Shown here: piece after piece, positions 1 to 9,745 of the stretch
How the letters are laid out: each line of letters starts with the position of its first letter
Position numbering within the stretch: the stretch's first letter is position 1
Made by a program: the position numbers and the translations under genes
Source: Antilocapra americana
Taxonomy: Eukaryota > Chordata > Mammalia > Artiodactyla > Antilocapridae
Reading direction: 5' to 3'
NCBI GenBank assembly: GCA_007570785.1
Contig: ML662465.1
Span: forward strand, 3,307,172 to 3,371,171
Length of the DNA stretch: 64,000 nt
The notes under the pieces: model-generated
The model's database searches: none
What the model was told of the DNA's origin: nothing
What the model saw: only the letters and a program-made list of their open reading frames with translations

Positions 1-460
1 GGAAAAGCAACCAAAAAAAACCATTCAAACTGGTTAATACAATCTTGTTAGGTGGTCAGATACTTTATAAATATACAAAAGTTGTTTCCTGTTCAGTACA
101 CAAACAACAGTGAATTAAAAAGATTAATGACAAGATGGATCTTCTCCAAACAAATGAGACATATACAGGAAAAACCAGGCAAGACAAATATAAAGAAAAT
201 TATGTAAATTTACAGAAGCATCTTAAAAACAGATCTGAATAACTCAATAAGGCAAATACTTAAAATCTTCCCCTGAAAGTATGTATTAATTCACTCCCCT
301 ATAAACTAAATTATCTACAGTATTTTAATAAAAATTGACAACCTATTTTTAAAGGAAATATTTTTAAAAATCATAAAAATTCTGTAAAAGAAAACAACAA
401 CAGCAGTAAACACATACTCTGTGTGCATCCAAAACACATGAGAAAACTAAAGTAATTTAA
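1..460. other. AT-rich stretch, nothing assigned
   Basis: No gene and no confidently recognised repeat. The sequence is AT-rich with short A and T runs. Because an old L1 copy resumes at about 678, part of this could be more of that L1, but I cannot align it from memory. Confidence 0.4.
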
Positions 461-470
461 TAAGTGTGTT

Positions 471-677
471 GAAAGTGAAAGTGTTAGTTGCTCAGTCGTG
501 TCTGACTCTGCAGTCCCATGGACTGGAGCCCACCAGGCTCCATGGAATTCTCCAGGCAAGAATACTAGAGTGGGTAGCCAATTCCCTTCAGGGGATCTTC
601 CCGACCTAGGGATCAAACCCAGGTGTCCTGCTCTGCAGGCAGATTCTGTACCTTCCGAGCCACCAGAGAAGCCCCAG
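471..677 (-). mobile_element. Bov-tA: Bov-tA SINE
   Basis: Antisense copy. The Bov-A body (reverse-complement signature CTCCAGGCAAGAATACTAGA) is followed by the tRNA-derived head, which ends in the SINE start read backwards (GAGCCACCAGAGAAGCCCC). It is flanked by a perfect 10-bp TSD, TAAGTGTGTT, at 461-470 and 678-687, so both ends are well fixed. It interrupts old L1-like sequence. Confidence 0.95.
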
Positions 678-885
678 TAAGTGTGTTATTGACATAAAAT
701 TAGGTAGATTAGCAAAACAGAAGAGAGTCCAGAAATACAATCATGACCTGAAGAAAAGTTTTTCAGCCATGAAGGTGACATTTAAGATCAGAGGAAGCTC
801 ACAGAACTAACTTCAAAAACTGGGGTTGGCATAGCTGACTATACATTTGAAAAAATTTTACTGATATTCATCCTCCACATTACAC
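678..885 (+). mobile_element. L1M: L1M LINE fragment, ORF2 3' part
   Basis: Diverged match to the L1 ORF2 stretch that normally reads 'gaacagaattgagagtccagaaataaa'. Here AGAGAGTCCAGAAATACAAT is visible. It is probably the same insertion as the L1 pieces at 1915-2345 and 3288-3615, broken up by later insertions. No intact reading frame remains. Confidence 0.55.
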
Positions 886-904
886 ATACACAATTAAACT
901 GCAG

Positions 905-956
905 GCGGAATTTCCCTCGAGGTCCAATGGTTAAGACTCCAAGCTTCTTTTGCAGT
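905..956 (+). mobile_element. CHR: CHR-type tRNA SINE, 5' fragment
   Basis: Only the tRNA-like head is visible (AATTTCCCTCGAGGTCCAATGGTTAAGACTCC, abbreviated here: TTTCCC...GGTTAAGACTCC). It resembles CHR-1/CHR-2 elements of Cetartiodactyla rather than Bov-tA, because GGTTAAGACTCC follows the start. The body is missing or unrecognisable. Confidence 0.55.
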
Positions 957-1452
957 GAAAAGGAAGAGAGAGAAATGAGTTTTTCTAGAGAGAGGAATGA
1001 GTTTTTCTTTTCTTTCCTGAGAACAAAGAAGGTAACAGTGAGCAAGTCTGACCACTCCCAGTTTCCACTTGAACTGCTCCTAACCTGAAATCCATAACTA
1101 AGTTTGCTCTTGGGCCCCCAGCTCTGCATGAGCTACATTTTGCACCTACTATGCTTTGCCTCTGTGCTAAGTATAGTCTGTATCTGGTGTTCACCTTTAC
1201 AGCACTCTCTTTGCAGACCACCCCGGGTAGTTTTTCTCTTGGCATTATAGAAAGATGGCCTCAGTACAATACACTAAAGACAATGGACCCAACTACCCTG
1301 CTACAGGACTGCCAGACTCAATTACTGAGTTACCTGACGCCAGCCTATGACTGGTTTTGAAAACAGTGCAAGAGGAAGAATACAAGATCCTTACACCTCT
1401 GTTCCTCATCACCGACCCCTGACTTCAAGCCTTCATCTTATGTAAGCACCTA
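957..1452. other. Unassigned stretch
   Basis: No confident repeat family. It contains a duplicated phrase, ATGAGTTTTTCT, at 974-985 and 997-1008, and a short plus-strand open frame (1151-1360) that I do not recognise. The flanking sequence is L1, so this may be an old insertion of unknown type. Confidence 0.3.
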
Positions 1453-1660
1453 GACCCCTGGTGGCTCAGAGGGTAAAGAATCGGCCTGCAATGCAGAAGA
1501 CCCAGGTTCGATCCCTGGGTCGGGACAATCCCCTGAAGAAGGGAATGGCTGCCCACTGCAGTAATCTTGCCTGGAGAATCCCATAGACAGAGGAGCCCGG
1601 CGGGCTACAGTCCACGGGGTCCCAGAGTCGGACATGACTGAGCCACTAACACTCACTTTT
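1453..1660 (+). mobile_element. Bov-tA: Bov-tA SINE
   Basis: Sense copy. It starts in CCCTGGTGGCTCAGAGGGTA, has a tRNA B-box-like GGTTCGATCCCTGG, then the Bov-A body (TCTTGCCTGGAGAATCCCAT) and the usual end (CGGACATGACTGAGCCACTA). It is slightly diverged and I could not see a clear TSD. Confidence 0.93.
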
Positions 1661-1825
1661 CATACTCCTCAGGGAAGGGGCAGTGTAGTTCTCGAGACAG
1701 GAGCCTACTGCGTTCTCCTCCGCTGCCAGATGAGGTTTAAAGCCACCTTTCTATTTCCTCCAAACTCTGTCTCCGTGTTTTTTATTCTGCTTTGGTGGGC
1801 AGAGAAAGCCAAGATCTTGGCAGCA

Positions 1826-1912
1826 ACACTTTCAATGCAGGGGGTCTGGGTTTGATCTCTGGCCAGGGAGCTGCGAACCCAAATGCCGAGTGATGTGGCC
1901 AAAACAAAACAG
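1826..1912 (+). mobile_element. CHR: CHR-type tRNA SINE fragment
   Basis: It contains CAATGCAGGGGGTCTGGGTT followed by TTGATCTCTGGCCAGGGAGC and GTGGCCAAAACAAAAC. This is the tRNA head and A-rich tail pattern of CHR elements (consensus 'ggttcgatccctggtcagggaact...gtggccaaaa'). Confidence 0.7.
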
Positions 1913-1914
1913 AA

Positions 1915-2345
1915 ACTGCAGATGCATTAAAGACTTGACCATTCAAAACTAGATTAGAGGAAAATAAAGTATAATACTTTTATAATCCTGGGATGGAAAA
2001 ATATTAAGCCATAAACAAGAGAAAGAATAGAGGGGAAAAAAATGATTGATCTGACCTTGTGACAAATTCAAAATGTCTGTTAGACCAAAGACTCTGTAAA
2101 GAAAGTTGCAAGATCAGATTCTAGGAGAAATTACTGCCATCATATATGACAAAGACAGAACATTGAGATCCATAGTATTTCAGAGCTCTTACAACAGATT
2201 TTTTTAAAGAAAAAACAAAGACTATCCATTTTTTTTAAATGCGGGGAAAAATACATAAGAAATTTATAAAAGAAGAAATATAAATAGTAGCTAAATATTT
2301 GAAGAGATGTTCAAGTTTACTAGTAATGAGGGAAATGGACTTGAT
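1915..2345 (+). mobile_element. L1M: L1M LINE fragment, end of ORF2
   Basis: Follows the order of L1 ORF2 near its C terminus: GAGGAAAATAAAGTATAATA, then TTTCAGAGCTCTTACAACAG, then GAAGAGATGTTCAAG (consensus 'gaaaagatgctcaacatcact'). Strongly diverged, with no open frame. Same strand and order as the pieces at 678-885 and 3288-3615. Confidence 0.65.
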
Positions 2346-2624
2346 TCTCAAGCCATTGGAACGGAGACTGTTTAATAGTATCAGCAAGAAACGCAATCTG
2401 TCCCTGTACCCAGGCCCCAGAACTGGCTGGGGTCCCAGTCTTTCTGCAATCTTTTTATTCAGTGTGATCTTTAATCAATCCCACAAGCTACCCCATAGCT
2501 TTCCACTGTAGTTGCCCTTATGTTTTCTAGGTACATCTTCTGTTACTTAGAACCTTAGCTGACAGAGACTTTAAGGAATATTTAGCAGTTCAAAAAGCCA
2601 CATTTTCTACTTGTATTATTCCTG
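2346..2624. other. Unassigned stretch
   Basis: Lies between L1 and MaLR sequence. No family recognised and no gene signal. GGCCCCAGAACTGGCTGGGG at about 2420 is a short imperfect inverted repeat. Confidence 0.3.
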
Positions 2625-2937
2625 TTGTAATAAAGCATCATGAATTGGATGCCTTAAAACAACAGAAATTATCATCTCATAGTTCTGGACGCTGTAAGTC
2701 GAAATCAGGATGCTACTGGAGGGCCCAACTCCCTCTGAACCCTGTAGAGAAGGAATTTTTCTTTGCGCATTCTCAGCTTCTGGTGGCCCCTGGAGTTCCT
2801 GGACTATGGCAGTATCACTTCAATCTCTGTCTTCATCTCCCCCTGGCTGTCTTCTCCCTGTGTGCTCTCTGCATCTTCCTTTTCTTTATATAAGGACATC
2901 AAGTCACAAGAGATCAAGGACCCACCCTACTTTGTAA

Positions 2938-3144
2938 GGGCTTCCCTCGTAGCTCAGTTGGTTAAGAATCTGCCTGCGGTACAGGAGATCCCAGTTCAAT
3001 CCCTGGGTTGGGGAAGATCCTGGAGAAGGAAATGGCAACCCACTCCAGTATCCTTGCCGGGAAAATTTCATGGACAGAGGAGCCTGGTGGGTGGCAGTCC
3101 ATGGGGTTGCAAAGAGTCAGGCACGACTGAGCGACTAACACTTA
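2938..3144 (+). mobile_element. Bov-tA: Bov-tA SINE
   Basis: Sense copy starting GGGCTTCCCTCGTAGCTCAG and ending at GCACGACTGAGCGACTAACA. An 8-bp TSD, CTACTTTG, is at 2927-2934 and 3145-3152. It sits inside the MaLR LTR and is therefore younger than it. Confidence 0.95.
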
Positions 3145-3235
3145 CTACTTTGCAGGACCTCATCTTAACTAATTATATCTGCAAGGATCCTATTTCCAAA
3201 TGTTGCATTCAGAGGTACTAGGGAATAGGACTGCA

Positions 3236-3287
3236 ACAAATATTTTGGAGGGGGGACACCAAACAAATATTTTGAAGGGGGAACTCC
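3236..3287. repeat. 27-bp imperfect tandem duplication
   Basis: Two neighbouring units share ACAAATATTTTG followed by a G-rich block and AC(A/T)CC. They start at 3236 and 3263, at the junction between the MaLR LTR and the following L1 3' end. Confidence 0.8.
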
Positions 3288-3615
3288 ATATCTCTGCAAT
3301 AAAGAGAATGAAGTATAAATACACACAGACTTGGATGGCTCTCAAAGACATTATACCATTAGAACAATAAAGGTCACATAGGCATGGTTCTATTGACAGG
3401 ATATTCTCAAAAAGATTGAACTTTGTGACAGACAGATCCATCAGTGGTAGGAATTGGGGGAGAATGGGACAAGAAATATTTTGGGGGGTGACAGAACTAT
3501 TCAGAATCTGACTGTGCTGGTGGTCACATAAATCTTTACCTGTGTCAAAATTCATGGAATTGTATACTAAAAGAAGTGACTTTTACTGCATGATAATTTA
3601 AGAGATAAAATTTTT
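3288..3615 (+). mobile_element. L1M: L1M LINE 3' end
   Basis: Matches the L1M 3'UTR in order: GATGGCTCTCAAAGACATTA, TGACAGACAGATCCATCAGT, TTTTGGGGGGTGACAGAACT, GTGCTGGTGGTCACATAAAT and TGTGTCAAAATTCATGGAAT. It ends in an A-rich stretch. Confidence 0.75.
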
Positions 3616-4178
3616 TAAAGATACAAGTTAGAGTGCTGTTAGACCTTCAGACTGTACTCCCAGAGCAAAAAGGCTGATGCTCTGAGGATCATCCAAATAT
3701 TTAGACTAAAATCATACCCTGTGTTCTTTCTGCCTCATAAAATCAGCCCCAAGCAGAACTAAATGATTCTGACATATTCCCAGCTTTACATGTATAGCCC
3801 TTGATTTGATAGTTTTTCCTCCATTGAGAACTGTAATGCAATATTGTTTATTCATCACATACCTCACAAATTGATGATTATAGAGTCAATCCTACAAAAA
3901 CCATAGAAGTTCTTTTTAAATAAAGAAAAGGAATAGTGGAAACTGAGCTATTGTGATGTAATTAATACAGCTCAGTTGCAGAATCTATTGCTATAGACAA
4001 ATCTGTAATGATCTGAACATTCCACTTCTATCAGAATTATTGTCTTTAGTCTTGCCCAATGATCATGTTATTTTGGGCTTCCCACAGCAAAATATCTGCC
4101 ACATAATACATAATGTGCATTTCTTCTTGATTCAGTCCCTATTGATACGTAGACTCATGTCCAAAGCAATGTATGACT
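3616..4178. other. Repeat-poor stretch, nothing assigned
   Basis: No repeat family or gene recognised. Moderately AT-rich unique-looking sequence. Confidence 0.35.
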
Positions 4179-4191
4179 TTTATGGATGGCA

Positions 4192-4529
4192 CTGTGCTGT
4201 TCTGTGCTCACTCACTCAGTCATGTCTGACTCTTTGCAACCCCATGGACTGTAGCCCCCCAGGCTCCTTTGTCCACGGGATTCTCCAGGCAAGAACAATG
4301 GAGTGGATTGCCACGCTCTCCCCGCCAGGGGATCTTCCCAACTCAGGGATCAAACCCAGATCTCCCTCATCGCAGGTGGATTCTTTACCGTCTGAGCCAC
4401 CAAGCCACCAAGAATACTGGAGTGGGTAGCCTATCCCTTCTCTAGGGGAATTTTCGACCCAGGAATCATACAGGGGTCTCCTGCCTTGCCAGGCGTATTC
4501 TTTTACCAGCTGAGCTATCAGGGAAGCCC
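4192..4529 (-). mobile_element. Bov-tA: Composite Bov-tA SINE (head-body' + head-body)
   Basis: Read on the minus strand, a tRNA head plus a truncated Bov-A body (4529 to about 4404) runs directly into a second complete head-plus-body unit (about 4400 to 4192). The whole block is bounded by one perfect 13-bp TSD, TTTATGGATGGCA, at 4179-4191 and 4530-4542. No TSD is seen at the internal junction. It therefore looks like a single integrated unit, or a copy that duplicated internally after insertion, rather than two independent insertions. Confidence 0.85.
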
Positions 4530-4667
4530 TTTATGGATGGCAAGGAGGCCTATTCTTGGTTTTCACATTGTGGCATCTGAACAATTTCGACCCATCATTC
4601 ACCAAAGTGTGCTGAATCCCAAAATGTGCCAGTATATTAGCATGGACGTCATCACTATCACCACCTC

Positions 4668-4686
4668 CAGCAGCAGCAGCAGCAGC
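4668..4686. repeat. (CAG)n trinucleotide run
   Basis: Six CAG units in uninterrupted tandem, in unique-looking DNA just downstream of the composite SINE. Short but perfect. Confidence 0.9.
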
Positions 4687-4885
4687 ATCTTGAAGAGCTG
4701 GCATTTATTTAGTTCTTACTCTACACCCATTGGCTAGCTGGCTTGCTGGTTGCTGAGTCCCATGTCTCCTCTTCCCAGGAAACAGTCTTCTTGTCACATT
4801 TGCCAAAAAACTGGGGAAGAGTCTAAACATCCCAGGTGGGGTCATGGGGGATGTGCCGTTGGAGGAGGTTGGCAGCAAAGGCTAA

Positions 4886-5045
4886 CAGCTAAGAATGGTC
4901 TCTGGATTCACACCACCTGAATGTGAATCTCTGCTCCATCACTTACTATCTCTATGACCCTGGAAAATGAATCTCTCTGTGCCTCAAGTCTTCATCTGTA
5001 CAACAGGGGTAAATAACAATAACTACTTCATAGAGTCGTGTCCAT
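4886..5045 (+). repeat. MIR: MIR SINE
   Basis: Shows the MIR core and tail in order: GGTCTCTGGATTCACACCAC, CTGCTCCATCACTTACTATC, TGACCCTGG..., GTGCCTCAAGTCTTCATCTG and ATAACAATAACTACTTCATA. Typical age-level divergence. Confidence 0.8.
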
Positions 5046-5595
5046 TTAGTGAACAGACACTCAACAAATTACTATGTTCTATGTCTGATACATTGTTAAA
5101 AGTGATGGAGACCACTTCTGCCTTCATTGCTTCCAAAACAGAACTCATTCTAGCTTTGCTATGGAACATGAATGGAAGGGGAGGGGGTTCAGTGGATATC
5201 AGGTGGACAGTGAATTTTCTGTCCTTCCTTAAATGTTTGCTGCCCTTCCTTATATGTTGGGGTGGTTAGGCAGTGGAAGAACCTAGCACGGATTTCAAGT
5301 TTCTATGAAGAAATTTCATTAATCAAAAGAGTTACCAAAGGTTGAGCTGAAGATTTGTGAATCATCCAGACAGGAGCACCCAGCATACATGTGTCACAAC
5401 CGTTAGGGAAGGGTGCAGCCTGTGGATGTCAATGTGGGACAGTCAGCATACAGATTCAGGGGAGCAGAGAGAGGTGATCACACTTCAGAAAGAGTTTGGT
5501 GGAGTAAGAAGTCAAGGCCAGGAGTACGTAAGGACTTTCTGAGGGAAAGGATTCAGAAAAAAGATGGACAAATAGGATTCAAAGAGAAAAAAGAG
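5046..5595. other. Unassigned stretch
   Basis: No family recognised. Short open frames occur on the plus strand (for example 4967-5269), but they begin inside the MIR and have no recognisable product. Confidence 0.3.
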
Positions 5596-5606
5596 AAACT
5601 AAAGGG

Positions 5607-5820
5607 ATTGTTTCTGTTGTTTGGTCACTAAGTCATGTCCGACTCTGTGACCCCATGGACTGTAGCCCACCAGGCTCCTCTGTCCATGGGATTTCCCAGG
5701 GAAGAATACTGGAGTGGGTTGCCATTTCCTCCTCCAGCGGATCATCCTGACCCAGGGGTCGAACTCCCGTCTCCTGCACTGGCAGACAAGTTCTTTACCC
5801 TGAGCCACCTGAGAAGCCCA
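5607..5820 (-). mobile_element. Bov-tA: Bov-tA SINE
   Basis: Antisense copy from TGTTTGGTCACTAAGTCATG to the reversed head GAGCCACCTGAGAAGCCC. TSD of 11 bp with one mismatch: AAACTAAAGGG at 5596-5606 and AAACTAACGGG at 5821-5831. Confidence 0.95.
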
Positions 5821-5844
5821 AAACTAACGGGAAGCAAGAGCCTA

Positions 5845-5916
5845 TTTGTCATAGGCTTACCTTAGCAGCAGTGATTCAGATTTGTCATAGGCTTACCTTA
5901 GCAGCACTGATTCAAA
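5845..5916. repeat. 36-bp tandem duplication
   Basis: Two exactly adjacent 36-bp units (5845-5880 and 5881-5916) differ at two positions. Each starts TTTGTCATAGGCTTACCTTA. The second copy merges into the MIR that follows. The high identity suggests a fairly recent local duplication. Confidence 0.95.
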
Positions 5917-6020
5917 TCCCAGCTCCATCATCTACTCACCTGACTGTGGATGAGTCCCTTATGTCACCAACCTCATCTATAAAATCAAGTAACATAGAAC
6001 TCACCTGACACTACAGTCAC
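5895..6020 (+). repeat. MIR: MIR SINE
   Basis: AATCCCAGCTCCATCATCTA, then TGTCACCAACCTCATCTATA and AAATCAAGTAACATAGAACT follow the MIR order. Its 5' edge coincides with the tandem duplication. Confidence 0.7.
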
Positions 6021-7400
6021 AGACCATTCACAAGTGAGTGTATAAAATGTATAGATGGAAACACATAGCCCATAGTCCCTAACTGCCCACCACTGTTATA
6101 TCATCAAGGCCAGGCCCTTTAATAACTTTCTGAAGCGTCAGTAGGTATTTCTCATTAACAGATTGTATGTCACCATCAAAACCAAACTGAATGGTACCTT
6201 TTTGGAAGCAGTATCAACATATGATAAAATTCTTGGTTATTGACTATGGGTGTTTCAGGCACACTAGCTCCTGATCTGCCTGTCCATATCCCACAGTCCT
6301 CCCACTAAACCCCACCCCCTTCTATTCAAGCAACAGAGATTGTCTGCCCAAGTCCTCTTACTGCACCCCACTAACTGCTCCAAAGCTTTCTTTCAGAGGA
6401 AACTGAGTTTCAACTACCTCTGGGTCACTGGGATATGGGGAGGTAAGAAAGGGATATGGCAGTTTCAAGAGTAACCACAAAAAATAACAGGGATGGGAAT
6501 TATGGAGCATGCAACAAGGACAACGGAAGCTGGCTCTCAGTGGCAGAGGAGAAATGGGAGGCTCTTTCCTCAGTCAGCCCAGTCTACAATATCACATGAG
6601 CATCCATGCTCACAGAGAGCAGAACAATGGGAAACAATTGCTTGCAACTTGCCCTTTGGCTTGGAATCAAGGATAGTGAGCAAATAATAAACACGAAATA
6701 AAAGGGGCATAGCACCCAAACTGCCAGGCACCTGTGTGGAAAAGCGAGCATATATTAGAAGCCCCAAATGCAATCAAGTGCTAGTAAGGATGGGGCAGAA
6801 AAATGGGAAAGTGTGGCATTATTTATGAGAGCCACAATCCTAGGCCACGTTGCAGTTTCCATGGAAAAATATTTCTTGAGGGATTTCTCTGAGTTAAGCT
6901 CCATTCTTTAGGACTCCAAGGATTGCCAGCTGTTCGACTCTAGGAGTTAAATGGGAAATTAGTAGGTAAGACGTCCAAGTTGAGTCCAAAGACTTTGTAA
7001 TGGACCAACAGACTCAGCATCTCCTTTTGCAAGAAAAGAGGATTTCCACATGAAACACTATGCCTTCTTCGTCCTCACCTACCACCAATCCTTGTTCCAT
7101 CCCTAATAGAAAAACAGTAAAGTCCCAAATGACCTGCTAGTAAAGTCCCAAACAGGCCTAGTTCTTTCCTGCCTTGGTGCCTCTATATGAAATTTCCTTT
7201 TCTTTCTTGAAATCTTTCTGCATGCAGCAGGCATACAGTCTCTGAATACTCAGGAGACCCCAGGTCTCTGCAGGGGGTGTTGAACCAAGAATAACAGTTG
7301 TAATTGTTTTTGGAGGAGGTGCTGGGAGCAGAAAAATTGAAACAGCCAAGAAAATAAGAATTTTGTTTTCTTTTTTATGAATCCTAGAGAAAGTTAGCTG
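6021..7400. other. Repeat-poor stretch, nothing assigned
   Basis: No gene and no confident repeat. Mixed composition. A phrase TAAAGTCCCAAA...AC occurs twice within about 40 bp (near 7110 and 7141), which looks like a small local duplication. Confidence 0.35.
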
Positions 7401-7620
7401 AGTAGATATATATAATACAATATACTAAGAGCTAGAATTTAAATGTAATAAAGTGACAGAAATAGAAAGGAGAAATCCACTTATACTCAGGGCTAAGAAT
7501 TTCTAGAAAGGTTTCATATGGGAGGTGATATTTGAATATCATCTCAAAGGCTGAGTAGGATTTCTCAAGACAGTCAAGATGTGAGGAAGAATTTTTGAAC
7601 TTCTGATGCTATAAGGAGAA
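7401..7620 (+). repeat. Ancient mammalian interspersed repeat, possible fragment
   Basis: GGTTTCATATGGGAGGTGAT followed by ATTTGAATATCATCTCAAAG resembles the 'gaggaggtgacatttgagctgagtcttgaaggatgagtagg' block of an old mammalian repeat, also seen at 30745-31510. The family name is not certain. Confidence 0.4.
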
Positions 7621-8084
7621 TTTTTAAAAATATGTACGTAGATGCTCCTGACAAGACACACTCCTGGAACAAAGTAACTCAAAAATATTGAAAATAAAAT
7701 AAAAGGGCAAAATGTCAACTAAATAGAAAAAAAAAAAGAAAATGGAATGAGTAATTTAAATATCAGAGGGAAAAAACAGAATTCAAGATAAGAGACATCA
7801 TAAGGGACAAAGGAAGATATTTTATTAACAAAAGATGATCAGGTAAGAAGCTACAGAAGTCATAGAAAGTTATGCATCAAACAAAAGGACTTCAACATAA
7901 ATATACAAAAATCATTTGGCATTCCAAGCAAAGACTACACATTTCCTGCTCTGATTTTTACAAATCAAAAGAAAAATATAGAAAGCATTTCAAATTAACA
8001 AGTCTGGGTAAACAGAGATATGCTCATATAAATGCTTACATGTATGTATACATGATTTGGACTCTTCTCAAATTATTTGCTATT

Positions 8085-8362
8085 AGTTACTGTTGTTGTT
8101 CAGTCACCCAGCCATGTCCAACTTTTTGTGACCCCACAAACTGTAGCTTACCAGGCCTCCTTGTCCCTCACCATCTCCCAGAGTTTGCCCAAGTTCATGT
8201 CCATGGCCTTGGTGATGCCATCTAGCCATAGCATCCTCTGATGCCCTCTTCTCCTTCTGCCTTCAATCTTTCCCAGCATCATGGACTTTTCCAGTGAGTT
8301 GGCTGTTTGCATCAGGTGGCCAAAATATTGGACCTTCAGCTTCAGCATTAGTCCTTCCAGAT
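8085..8362 (-). mobile_element. BovB: BovB LINE 3' end fragment
   Basis: Antisense to the last part of the BovB reverse-transcriptase ORF. The minus strand encodes [20 protein letters not shown], a BovB C-terminal hallmark. Plus-strand signatures are GTTGTTGTTCAGTCACCCAG and CATCAGGTGGCCAAAATATT. Confidence 0.9.
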
Positions 8363-8512
8363 GCGGTTCAACCCCTGGGTAGGGAAGATTCTCTGGAGGA
8401 GGAAATGGCACCCCACTCCAGTATTCTTGCCTGGAAAATCCCATGGACAGAGGAGCCTGGTGGGCTACAGTCCACCGGGTCACAGAGAGTCAGACACAAC
8501 TGAGTGGCTATA
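8363..8512 (+). mobile_element. Bov-tA: Bov-A/Bov-tA SINE, 5'-truncated
   Basis: Starts within the tRNA B-box (GGTTCAACCCCTGGGTAGGG), then has the normal Bov-A body and end (CAGACACAACTGAGTGGCTA). Lies head-on against the BovB fragment, so a minus-strand open frame at 8148-8483 reads through both. Confidence 0.9.
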
Positions 8513-8541
8513 CTATAAAGCAGCGAGGATGTATGTAACTA

Positions 8542-8764
8542 CAGCTGACCCTTGAGCAATGTGGGGGAGGCTTGGGACACTGATCTTCCCCACAGTAAAA
8601 ATCTGCATATAAACTTACCATTTGCCCTGTATATCCAAGGTTCCATACCCATGCATTCCGCTAACCACAGATCGTGTAGAAATGTAGAATGCACTTATTG
8701 AAAAAACTCCACGTGTAAGTGGGCCTGCATTGTTCACACCCATGCTGTTCAAGGGGGTCAACTG
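8542..8764. mobile_element. Tigger: Tigger-like (TcMar) non-autonomous DNA transposon
   Basis: Begins CAGCTGACCCTTGAGCAATG and ends GCTGTTCAAGGGGGTCAACTG. The two ends are inverted repeats of the CAGTTGACCCTTGAACAA type known from Tigger2-like elements. A TA precedes the left end, as expected for Tc1/mariner insertion, but the right TA has decayed. Confidence 0.7.
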
Positions 8765-9070
8765 CGTGCAGGTCTGAACTTACACACACACTTTGGATCA
8801 AAAAGACATACAGCCTTTAAAAATAAAAACTTACCAAACCTTCTAATGTTTTTCTCAGGCCATAAACAAAATCTCAAATTCAAAAGAAGCCAAAACCTTA
8901 AAGGTGCATAGGAGAATTAATGTGGTACCTTTAGAAATTATTAATAAATAGACAAAGACTAAAAGTAAATAACGGCATCACCAAACTATCTGTTTTGATA
9001 TCGAACACTGTTTTCAGAATAACTCTTGGGTTAAACAGAAATCCTAAACTGAAACTAAAGCCTGCTTAGA

Positions 9071-9585
9071 AGAATGGATAAAGAAGTTGCATATATTTGC
9101 TCTGGAATATGACTCAGTCATGAAAAGGAACAACTCTGAGTCAACTGAACGGAGATGGATGAACCTAGAGCCTGTCACACAGAGTGAAGTAAATCAAGAA
9201 GAAAAAAAACAAATATCGCATATTAACACATATATATGGAATCTAGAAAAATGGTACTGAAGAATCTATTTGTAAGGCAGGAATAGAGACACAGATGTAG
9301 AGAACAGACTTGTGGACACAGTAGGGGAAGGAGAGGATGGGACAAATGGAGAGGGCAGCACTGAAATATATACATTACCATGTGTAAAATAGCTAGAGGG
9401 GAGTTGCTGTATAATACAGGAAGCTCAGCCTGGGGCTCTGTGATGACTTAGAGGGGTGGAATGGGCTCGAATGGAAGGGAGGCCCAAGAAGGAGGGGATA
9501 TGGCTGATTCACACTGTTGTACAGCAGAAACCAATGCAACATTATAAAGCAACTATTCTCCAAATAAAGATAAAAAATTTAAAAT
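9071..9585 (+). mobile_element. L1: L1 3' end (ORF2 terminus + 3'UTR)
   Basis: Starts in GAATGGATAAAGAAGTTGCA and passes through ATGACTCAGTCATGAAAAGG (end of ORF2). It then gives the artiodactyl L1 3'UTR: ATAGAGACACAGATGTAGAG, TTGCTGTATAATACAGGAAG and ACAGCAGAAACCAATGCAAC. It interrupts the older L1 ORF2. Confidence 0.85.
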
Positions 9586-9745
9586 GAAGTGAACAGCTAG
9601 ACTGCTTTGTCTCTAAATGATGGAATATTGCAGCACTGAGGAAAATCTATAACAGTGAATGCTTGTATTAGAAAATAAACAAGACTGGAATGAAATGAAC
9701 TAAACATTCAACTCAGAAAGCTGGAAAAGATAAACAAAAATGATA

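Larger units (their letters stand above)
2625..3287 (-). mobile_element. MLT1: MaLR-type (MLT1-like) LTR, split by a SINE
   Basis: Antisense LTR of the ERVL-MaLR group. In plus-strand order it shows CCTTAAAACAACAGAAATTA, then CAGCTTCTGGTGGCCCCTGG, then (after the SINE) AGGACCTCATCTTAACTAAT and ATCCTATTTCCAAATGTTGC. These are the conserved blocks of this mammalian LTR. The Bov-tA at 2938-3144 entered it and duplicated 8 bp of LTR sequence. The 3' edge is blurred by a 27-bp tandem duplication (3236-3287). Non-coding solo LTR. Confidence 0.75.

Noticed and set aside
1453..1660. tRNA-like A and B boxes in SINE heads, considered as tRNA genes
   Set aside because: The heads lack a tRNA cloverleaf and continue into Bov-A; all such matches in the window are SINEs.
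2763..3221. 152-codon plus-strand open frame
   Set aside because: It reads through the MaLR LTR and a sense Bov-tA; the LVAQLVKNLPAVQE-type peptide is the standard false translation of this SINE.
4668..4686. (CAG)n run as a coding poly-Ser/Gln tract
   Set aside because: The surrounding frame (4486-4737) begins inside a SINE and shows no other coding features.
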